Below, one piece after another: positions 8,166 to 12,640 of a stretch of 12,640 bases of DNA. Each line of letters begins with the position of its first letter. The first letter of the stretch is position 1. This DNA is from Methylophaga sp. (GTDB taxonomy: Bacteria > Pseudomonadota > Gammaproteobacteria > Nitrosococcales > Methylophagaceae). Below the pieces are notes generated by a model. That model saw nothing but the letters and a program-made list of their open reading frames with translations, was not told where the DNA came from and did no database searches. A program made the translations under genes and the position numbers. The stretch lies in NCBI GenBank assembly GCA_013139345.1, contig WTAY01000251.1, positions 1 to 12,640 on the forward strand, in the 5' to 3' direction.

Positions 8166-8211
8166 GCCTCCATCTGGCGTATTTATTAACTTGAACTGTG
8201 CAGATGGGGGC
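8166..8211 (-). promoter_or_regulatory. potential hairpin covering the htpG ribosome binding site
   Basis: Minus-strand GCCCCCATCTG (8211-8201) can pair with CAGATGGAGGC (8176-8166): ten pairs and one C-A mismatch around a 24-base loop. The right arm contains the GGAGG ribosome binding site of htpG. The left arm is the sigma32 -10 box itself, so only transcripts begun upstream of that promoter would contain both arms. The pairing is directly visible; a regulatory role is inferred. Confidence 0.35.
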
Positions 8212-8230
8212 GATGATATAAGAGTTCAAG
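8202..8230 (-). promoter_or_regulatory. sigma32 heat-shock promoter of htpG
   Basis: On the minus strand CTTGAA (8230-8225) is followed after 15 bases by CCCCATCT (8209-8202). This matches the E. coli sigma32 consensus CTTGAA / CCCCATnT at every specified base. Transcription would start near 8195, giving a leader of about 38 bases before the htpG start at 8157. A weak sigma70-like pair lies further upstream on the same strand: TATAAA, preceded after 17 bases by TTAATC, in about 8245-8275. Confidence 0.85.
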
Positions 8231-8320
8231 TCATTATTATTTCTTTTTTATAACGCCCTATTTTGTACAGATTAACTTTCTTATTAAAGTAATGATTAAG
8301 GCTGTCGATAAGATAGTTAT

Positions 8321-8486
8321 ATACCCATGACAAATGAAGATGCATGTTTTTTATCTAGTCATCCCAGTAGCTTTTAGCTGGGATCTGTTTAAAACAATAG
8401 ATCCTCGATAAAGCTTGTGCTCAGTTTGACTGGGTAACACTCTAGGATGACAGAGGGTAGAATCTGCATTGATTACGGGTACAGTG
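8321..8486. repeat. MITE-like repeat element A
   Basis: This non-autonomous element of about 160 bp lies between htpG and the next gene. The ends are imperfect inverted repeats, TACCCATGACAAATG (from 8322) and the complement of the right end, TACCCGTAATCAATG (from 8481). Within them GTCATCC (8358) and GGATGAC (8445-8451) bound a 94-bp core, which is the second copy of the 3722-3816 repeat. The core keeps both alternative stems: TCCCAG/CTGGGA (8362-8367 with 8378-8383) and GGATCT/AGATCC (8381-8386 with 8399-8404). There is no coding capacity and no obvious target duplication. With the htpG promoter it accounts for the 347-bp gene-free stretch 8158-8504; the part between about 8231 and 8320 shows only AT-rich sequence. 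Confidence 0.8.
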
Positions 8487-8504
8487 CAGAACTCGGAGGT
8501 TATG

Positions 8505-9110
8505 ATGGAAATTAAATTCAGTCCAAATGTAAGAGAACTTGCTCAAGCCGATAGAAAACCAGCCAAAACAGGCGATGAAAAAGACAATGGTCGGGTTGGA
8601 ATTGGACCTGAAGTGTCAGCCCTAGCTCATGCCAGAAACACCGCAAAAAAAGAGCTCAATGCCGCTATTCTAGAATCCACTATTAATGCTAACGCTGCCT
8701 CTGGCTCCCCCCAAGCATTGGTATTAAAAGCCGCTCTAGAAGGAATTAATGATGCATTGCGAGCCACAATGGGTGATAACGCGATCCAAAACACCTATGA
8801 TTCTGGCTTAGATGTTAGCCCTGAGGCAACTGCTGAACGCATTGTGTCACTCAGTACTGCTTTCTTCAGCTCATATCAGGAGCAACATACCGAACTATCT
8901 CAAGAAGAGGCGTTAACGAAGTTTGTTGATTTAATTAGCGGTGGTATTGATACTGGCTTTAGTGAAGCAAGAGAAATTCTAAGTGGTTTAAATGTATTAG
9001 AAGGTGATATCGCTACGAATATAGATTCAACCTACGAGCTTGTTCAAGAAAAGTTAAACGCTTTCTTAGAAAGTTTTAATCAAGCCGAAGAAGTAGACGA
9101 AAGTAGCTAA
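8505..9110 (+). CDS. DUF5610 domain protein, function unknown
   Basis: This 201-residue soluble protein has no cysteine, signal peptide or membrane segment. Residues from about 38 to 190 resemble, from memory, the uncharacterised DUF5610 family: SPQALVLKAALEGINDALRA (68-87), LDVSPEATAERIVSL (102-116), EEALTKFVDLISGGID (134-149), GFSEAREILSGL (151-162) and IDSTYELVQEKLNAF (173-187). It appears almost entirely helical and ends in an acidic tail, EEVDESS. The start is ATG 8505, five bases after GGAGG (8495-8499). ATG 8502 would be only two bases from it, and the TTG at 8469 lies inside the upstream repeat. The gene stands alone, with element A ending about 20 bases before it and element B beginning 15 bases after it. 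No biochemical role is known to me. Confidence 0.85.
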   Translation: MEIKFSPNVRELAQADRKPAKTGDEKDNGRVGIGPEVSALAHARNTAKKELNAAILESTINANAASGSPQALVLKAALEGINDALRATMGDNAIQNTYDSGLDVSPEATAERIVSLSTAFFSSYQEQHTELSQEEALTKFVDLISGGIDTGFSEAREILSGLNVLEGDIATNIDSTYELVQEKLNAFLESFNQAEEVDESS

Positions 9111-9125
9111 ACGATTCTTTATATT

Positions 9126-9287
9126 CACTGTACCCATAATCAATGAAGGTGTAGATTTCTATTTTTTGTCATCCTCGCGTATGCGGGGATCCATAAGCTG
9201 TGTAAATATCTACTATCGTTGGATTCCCGCTTTCGCGGGAATGACGGGCTTTGTTAAAATATCTGCAACTTAATTTATCATGGGTAT
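9126..9287. repeat. MITE-like repeat element B
   Basis: This element of about 160 bp has the same kind of ends as element A, in opposite orientation. Its left end, CACTGTACCCATAATCAATG (9126-9145), matches the complement of A's right end. Its right end (9264-9287) is the complement of A's left end with 21 of 24 bases identical. The 78-bp core is bounded by GTCAT (9168) and ATGAC (9241-9245). It holds two hairpins of the widespread GTCATTCCCGCGAAAGCGGG style: TCCTCGC/GCGGGGA with loop GTAT (near 9172-9189), and ATTCCCGC/GCGGGAAT with loop TTTC (9223-9242). It is non-coding; the hairpins could serve as a 3' end for the DUF5610 mRNA, although there is no clear T-tract. Confidence 0.8.
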
Positions 9288-9331
9288 AAACATGCTATGG
9301 TTAGTGTATCCGTATAAAGGGGCTTAACCTT

Positions 9332-10084
9332 ATGCAGAAAAACCAGCTACGTATTCTGACTTATAACCTACATAAAGGGTTCAGCGCTGGTAATCGCCAC
9401 TTTATATTGCATAAAATTCGCGATGCCTTAGTCGAATCAGATGCTGATATATTGTTTTTGCAAGAAATGCAGGGGCAACATACTGAGCACGAAAAAAAAC
9501 ACAAAAACTGGCCCGACAAGTCGCATTCAGAATTTCTCGCTCATGATGTTTGGCCTCATCATGCTTATGCCAAAAATGTTGTCTATGATGCAGGGCATCA
9601 TGGCAATGCCATTTTGAGTAAATATGCCATTCAACGCTGGGAAAACATCAATGTTTCCCCTTTCTCTTGGGCTAGCCGTAGTTTATTACATGGTGTAATC
9701 ACCTTGCCTAATAGCAGCGATGAAATACATATCATGTGTATTCACCTAGGCTTAATGGCAATGGAGCGCCGTCGTCAATTTAAAACCTTATGTAAACGAA
9801 TTAATGAGCATGTCCCTCATCACGCACCTCTTATTGTTGCAGGTGATTTTAATGATTGGACGGGACAGGCAGAGAAACACTTTTCTCAACATTTAGAATT
9901 GAAAGAGGCTTACCGGACCTTACATCATCGTTATGCCAAAACATTTCCAGCATGGTTACCAGTACTAAAAATGGATCGAATTTATTTCCGTGGCCTGCAT
10001 GTCACCTCATGCGAACGCCCTCATAAAAAAGGCTGGCATCGTTTATCCGATCATGCACCATTAGTGGCTACATTTACCTTATGA
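9332..10084 (+). CDS. endonuclease/exonuclease/phosphatase family hydrolase (YbhP-like)
   Basis: This 250-residue metal-dependent phosphodiesterase/phosphatase has the complete EEP active-site set: Asn12 in TYNLHKG, Glu45 in FLQEMQ, His138 in CIHLG, Asp172 and Asn174 in GDFND, Asp215 in DRIY, and Asp240-His241 in LSDH. The superfamily covers DNases, sphingomyelinases, inositol phosphatases and similar enzymes, so the substrate cannot be read from motifs. The overall pattern (NLHKGFS start, about 250 residues, no signal peptide) resembles E. coli YbhP, which is encoded beside the cardiolipin synthase ybhO. The stop codon overlaps the next gene's start (ATGA at 10081-10084), so the two are translationally coupled and the partner is a phospholipid synthase. 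A phospholipid-related role is therefore inferred. An AAGGGG ribosome binding site lies about 9 bases before the ATG. Confidence 0.88.
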   Translation: MQKNQLRILTYNLHKGFSAGNRHFILHKIRDALVESDADILFLQEMQGQHTEHEKKHKNWPDKSHSEFLAHDVWPHHAYAKNVVYDAGHHGNAILSKYAIQRWENINVSPFSWASRSLLHGVITLPNSSDEIHIMCIHLGLMAMERRRQFKTLCKRINEHVPHHAPLIVAGDFNDWTGQAEKHFSQHLELKEAYRTLHHRYAKTFPAWLPVLKMDRIYFRGLHVTSCERPHKKGWHRLSDHAPLVATFTL

Positions 10085-10662
10085 ATATACAAAATAAAAC
10101 ACTAAAAGCATTACTAACAGTGCCAAACTTATTGACCTGTTTCCGTTTTGTAGCCGCACCACCCTTATTATGGTTTGCATGGTTCGGTTATGGGAATGCG
10201 TTTTTGTGGTTATTAGCGTTTACATTTTTAACTGATATTCTGGACGGCTTCGCTGCTAGGTTACTTAATCAAGAAAGTGAATTAGGTGCGTTACTTGATA
10301 GCAGTGGTGATCTCGTTATTTATGCCATTATGGCCATATCAATTTGGTGGTTATGGCCAGATATTGTCCACCGTGAATCAACGGTCATTATTCTAGCTAT
10401 TACCAGTTTTGTAGCCCCAGTTATCGTTGGTGTTATTAAATTTCATAGCTTCACCAGTTATCACACATGGTTAGTGAAAATAGCTGTTGTAACGATCGGT
10501 TTGGCATTCTTTATACTGTTTATCTACGATATTGCTTGGCCGTTCCAAGTTGCCACTATTATCTGTCTTTTAGCTGCAACTGAAGAAATTGCCATCACAC
10601 TCTATTTATCTAAGAAACAATCAAATGTTCGCTCACTTTGGCATGTTATTCATCAGAAATGA
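10081..10662 (+). CDS. CDP-alcohol phosphatidyltransferase family membrane protein
   Basis: This 193-residue integral membrane enzyme is predicted to transfer a phosphatidyl group from CDP-diacylglycerol to an alcohol. The diagnostic motif D-x2-D-G-x2-A-R-x8-G-x3-D-x3-D is perfect: Asp52, Asp55, Gly56, Ala59, Arg60, Gly69, Asp73 and Asp77. The N-terminal PNLLTCFRFVAAPPLL (15-30) resembles PgsA-type phosphatidylglycerophosphate synthases. About five to six hydrophobic segments are visible: roughly 20-36, 40-52, 78-92, 103-120, 130-150 and 155-174. The acceptor alcohol cannot be assigned. It could be a second PgsA-like or a cardiolipin-type enzyme. Its start overlaps the EEP hydrolase stop, suggesting consecutive steps in one pathway. 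It converges on yaaA with only 14 bases between stop codons. Confidence 0.88.
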   Translation: MNIQNKTLKALLTVPNLLTCFRFVAAPPLLWFAWFGYGNAFLWLLAFTFLTDILDGFAARLLNQESELGALLDSSGDLVIYAIMAISIWWLWPDIVHRESTVIILAITSFVAPVIVGVIKFHSFTSYHTWLVKIAVVTIGLAFFILFIYDIAWPFQVATIICLLAATEEIAITLYLSKKQSNVRSLWHVIHQK

Positions 10663-10676
10663 GTACATTCTAGTAT

Positions 10677-11441
10677 TCAATCATGATTGCGAATAAAGAC
10701 CCAATCATCACCTTCTGACATTTCAGAACTAAAGCGATAACCATCGACATCAAACTGTTTAATTTGTTCAGGCTCTTCAATTCGTTGGTCGATGATATAA
10801 CGGCTCATTAGGCCCCGTGCTTTTTTAGCATAAAAGCTAATAATCTTATATTGACCATTTTTCCAGTCTTTAAACACTGGCGTTATGATTCGTGCCTTTA
10901 ATTTTTTAGCTTCTACCGCTTTAAAATACTCATTCGATGCTAAGTTGATCAAAATACCATCTGTTAATTCAGCTTCAATTGATTCACGAAGTTGACTGCC
11001 CCAAAACTGATATAAGTTTTTGCCTTTATTATTGGCAAACTTAGTGCCCATTTCTAGCCGATAGGCTTGCATCAAATCCAGCGGCCGCAATACACCATAA
11101 AGTCCCGACAGAATGCGTAACTTCTTTTGCATGAATTCAAAACCAGATGCATCTAATGATTCAGCATCTAAACCCGTATACACATCACCTTTAAATGCGA
11201 GCACGGCTTGTTTAGCATTGGTTAAATCAAAAGGAGTTCCCCATGTTTGAAACCGTGCCATATTAAGCCCTGCGAGCTTATCACTTAACTTCATTAATGA
11301 AGCAATATCGGCAGTTGATAGCTTTTTCAAGTCATCAATCAGCTGTTGGGATTGCGTTAAAAACCGAGGCTGGCTCAGTTCCTTTGTAATCGGGTCAGAA
11401 TCAAAGTCGAGTGTTTTCGCGGGGGAAATTACAATAATCAT
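10677..11441 (-). CDS. yaaA: peroxide stress protein YaaA
   Basis: This 254-residue member of the YaaA/DUF328 (UPF0246) family is close to the 258 residues of E. coli YaaA. Family blocks are ISPAKTLDF (5-13), FQTWGTPFDL (64-73), FKGDVYTGLDA (83-93), LSGLYGVLRPLDLMQAYRLE (111-130), INLASNEYFKAV (165-176) and FYAKKARGLMSRY (203-215). In E. coli YaaA is induced by OxyR and lowers intracellular free iron, limiting Fenton damage under peroxide; a DNA-binding fold has been described for the family. The start codon has no clear Shine-Dalgarno and lies only 6 bases after the stop of the upstream DUF4389 gene, so translation is probably coupled to it. No OxyR-type site was recognised by eye. Confidence 0.94.
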   Translation of the reverse strand: MIIVISPAKTLDFDSDPITKELSQPRFLTQSQQLIDDLKKLSTADIASLMKLSDKLAGLNMARFQTWGTPFDLTNAKQAVLAFKGDVYTGLDAESLDASGFEFMQKKLRILSGLYGVLRPLDLMQAYRLEMGTKFANNKGKNLYQFWGSQLRESIEAELTDGILINLASNEYFKAVEAKKLKARIITPVFKDWKNGQYKIISFYAKKARGLMSRYIIDQRIEEPEQIKQFDVDGYRFSSEMSEGDDWVFIRNHD

Positions 11442-11447
11442 AAGAGT

Positions 11448-11825
11448 CTACGTTGAGGGTTTATCGTCTTCTGGTTCAGCATCAAGAAATGCTTCATGCT
11501 CATCAACATCCATTTCAGCTTCTATAGGAGCGTGTTCTTCTAACTTTCCCCACGTTGCAAATGGAAAAGGCTTACGATTTTCGTTATACGTCAAAAATAA
11601 CAGTATTTGATTAATATAGCGTGTTAAATCAGCAGCAAATTGTCGTAAGTTTTTATTATCTTTTCCCGTAAGTAATGCAAAGAGAACTTGAATAACAATT
11701 AAGACGCCTGCCACCACCATTGAGAAATATAAGACAATCCAAAATAACACCATGTAAAGAATTCGAATCCATTGATTGGTATCTTGGAGATTCCGTTTCA
11801 CTTGTTCTTGATTATTTTCAGCCAT
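11448..11825 (-). CDS. DUF4389 membrane protein
   Basis: This small protein of 125 residues is of the DUF4389 type, recognised by the layout W-I-R-x-L-Y-M (19-25), a long hydrophobic stretch (about 22-53), LLTGKDNKNLRQF (51-63), LTRYINQILLFLTYN (67-81) and RKPFPFATW (84-92). The hydrophobic region is long enough for one bent or two short membrane helices. The C-terminal 30 residues are strongly acidic and probably cytoplasmic. I chose ATG 11825, preceded by AAGGTGA 6 bases upstream, because the family starts with a short polar segment before the membrane region. An ATG at 11921 would add 32 residues lacking family resemblance. It forms an operon with yaaA, 6 bases apart. Its function is unknown. 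Confidence 0.82.
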   Translation of the reverse strand: MAENNQEQVKRNLQDTNQWIRILYMVLFWIVLYFSMVVAGVLIVIQVLFALLTGKDNKNLRQFAADLTRYINQILLFLTYNENRKPFPFATWGKLEEHAPIEAEMDVDEHEAFLDAEPEDDKPST

Positions 11826-12020
11826 TGCTTTCACCTTATAAGTAGCTATTACACTAAGTTTTAAGGCAAACTGTACCATGAAATTTTTTGATGGGATATC
11901 ACTATTGAATTCAAAAGACATTTTGTTCTATTATCATCCCCTTATAAAACTTATCATTGCTGCAAATAAAGCTTAAACACCGAGTATTAATTTACTCCCT
12001 AATCAATTAATCGAGCCATA

Positions 12021-12536
12021 ATGAAACCCATCATCGTAATTATAGAGTCCATCACAGAATGGGTAGGCCGCACAGCCTCATGGTTAGTTTTAGCAATGGT
12101 GTTACTTATTTGTTACGACGTTGCCATGCGCTATCTTTTTCAACAAGGTTCTGTTGCATTACAGGAATTAGAGTGGCATTTATTTGCTTTAATCTTCCTT
12201 CTTGGCTCAGCTTACACCCTCAAACATGATGAACATGTCCGTGTAGATATTCTCTACCAAAGCCGGTTTCTAAGCAATAAACATCGCGCGCTCATTAATA
12301 TCTTCGGTACTTTATTCTTCCTCTTCCCCTTTTGTATATTACTTTTAATCACCTCTTGGCCTTTTGTAGAAAATGCATTTTATTACAATGAAGGCTCGCC
12401 CGATCCTGGAGGTCTACCTTATCGCTATCTCCTAAAAGGTAGTTTGCTTGTCGCGTTTGGACTGCTTGTTTTGCAAGGTATTGCAGGCTTATTAAAAAAC
12501 ATTCTAAAACTGAGAAACACGATGGAGGCCAAATAA
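12021..12536 (+). CDS. TRAP transporter small permease subunit (DctQ family)
   Basis: This 171-residue four-helix membrane protein has hydrophobic segments at about 18-32, 50-66, 92-112 and 138-158. DctQ-family landmarks are ICYDVAMRYLF (30-40), LQELEWHLFAL (47-57), HVRVDI (72-77), and the loop SPDPGGLPYRYLLKG (126-140), a form seen in the branch associated with 2-oxoacid-type substrates (an inference from memory). The subunit joins the large permease and a periplasmic binding protein in Na+-driven uptake of organic acids. The next gene starts in overlap (TAATG), as is usual in TRAP operons. The binding-protein gene is not upstream here, so it must lie downstream or elsewhere. The Shine-Dalgarno is poor (CGAG). 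Confidence 0.9.
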   Translation: MKPIIVIIESITEWVGRTASWLVLAMVLLICYDVAMRYLFQQGSVALQELEWHLFALIFLLGSAYTLKHDEHVRVDILYQSRFLSNKHRALINIFGTLFFLFPFCILLLITSWPFVENAFYYNEGSPDPGGLPYRYLLKGSLLVAFGLLVLQGIAGLLKNILKLRNTMEAK

Positions 12537-12640
12537 TGGAAGTTTGGGCTTTAGTTATGTTTGCGGCATTATTCGTCTTATTACTTGCAGGTTTCCCAGT
12601 TGCCTTCACTCTTGGGGCTGTTGCATTAGGTTTTGGTAGT
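12536..12640 (+). CDS. TRAP transporter large permease subunit (DctM family), 5' end only
   Basis: The first 35 codons are present, MEVWALVMFAALFVLL and onward, continuing in frame to the window edge. The hydrophobic start followed by LAGFPVAFTLG (residues 17-27) is the standard opening of DctM/SiaM large permeases, the subunit that carries the transport pathway (about 430 residues in the family). The ATG overlaps the dctQ stop in TAATG, and GGAGG lies inside the end of dctQ 8 bases upstream, so translation is coupled. Confidence 0.9.
   Translation, partial: MEVWALVMFAALFVLLLAGFPVAFTLGAVALGFGS

Noticed and set aside
6246..8189. Plus-strand open frames inside htpG (6246-6428 and 7929-8189)
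   Set aside because: They are antisense shadows of a fully conserved Hsp90 gene.
8158..8229. Upstream ATG at 8229 for htpG (24 extra residues)
   Set aside because: It lies within the sigma32 promoter, upstream of the predicted transcription start, and the extra residues have no family counterpart.
8426..8463. Promoter for the DUF5610 gene inside element A (TTGACT and TAGAAT)
   Set aside because: Both hexamers look good singly, but they are 26 bases apart, too far for a sigma70 promoter.
8469..8504. TTG at 8469 or ATG at 8502 as the DUF5610 gene start
   Set aside because: The TTG lies in the repeat's end with no ribosome binding site. ATG 8502 is only two bases after GGAGG, while ATG 8505 is well spaced.
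11826..11921. N-terminal extension of the DUF4389 protein from ATG 11921
   Set aside because: It has no family resemblance, and its only purine-rich stretch is too far from the ATG. The internal start at 11825 has a usable ribosome binding site.
12349..12609. Minus-strand open frame across dctQ and dctM
   Set aside because: It overlaps two recognisable TRAP permease genes and has no family features.

Overview
The window comes from a gammaproteobacterium of moderately low GC content. The identifiable genes (recC, yaeQ, hslO, htpG, yaaA) are most like gammaproteobacterial forms. A sulfide:quinone oxidoreductase, a TRAP transporter and the repeat families point towards a marine, Thiotrichales-like lineage such as relatives of Methylophaga or Cycloclasticus. 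That placement rests on remembered sequence style and is low confidence. It looks like ordinary chromosome: no phage, plasmid, CRISPR, tRNA or rRNA genes and no transposase were seen.

Layout. Positions 1-2869 (minus) hold most of recC, cut by the window edge. It diverges from yaeQ (3036-3560, plus). Positions 3561-3898 carry two non-coding repeats: a REP-like double hairpin and a 95-bp interspersed repeat. A minus-strand stress and redox group follows in the order htpG (Hsp90) > terminator > hslO (Hsp33) > sqr. htpG has a near-consensus heat-shock (sigma32) promoter. Positions 8158-8504 hold that promoter and a 160-bp repeat element. Next comes a DUF5610-like gene (8505-9110), bracketed on both sides by inverted copies of the same kind of element. 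A translationally coupled pair follows (9332-10662): an endonuclease/exonuclease/phosphatase-family enzyme and a CDP-alcohol phosphatidyltransferase. It converges on a minus-strand pair, a DUF4389 membrane protein and yaaA. The window ends in the start of a TRAP transporter operon (dctQ, partial dctM).

How the genes fit together. RecC belongs to the RecBCD repair nuclease, and its partners probably lie beyond the left edge. HtpG and Hsp33 are heat- and oxidation-responsive chaperones, and YaaA limits peroxide damage through iron control. SQR feeds sulfide electrons to quinone. The phosphodiesterase/phosphatidyltransferase pair probably acts on phospholipids.

The least explained part is 8321-9287. 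There an uncharacterised gene sits between two inverted, transposase-less repeat elements with matching ends. It is the best candidate for something undescribed, although simple insertion of small mobile repeats on both sides remains the null explanation. Two control regions also deserve attention. One is a potential hairpin over the htpG ribosome binding site whose left arm is the sigma32 -10 box. The other is a strong terminator directly abutting the hslO ribosome binding site.
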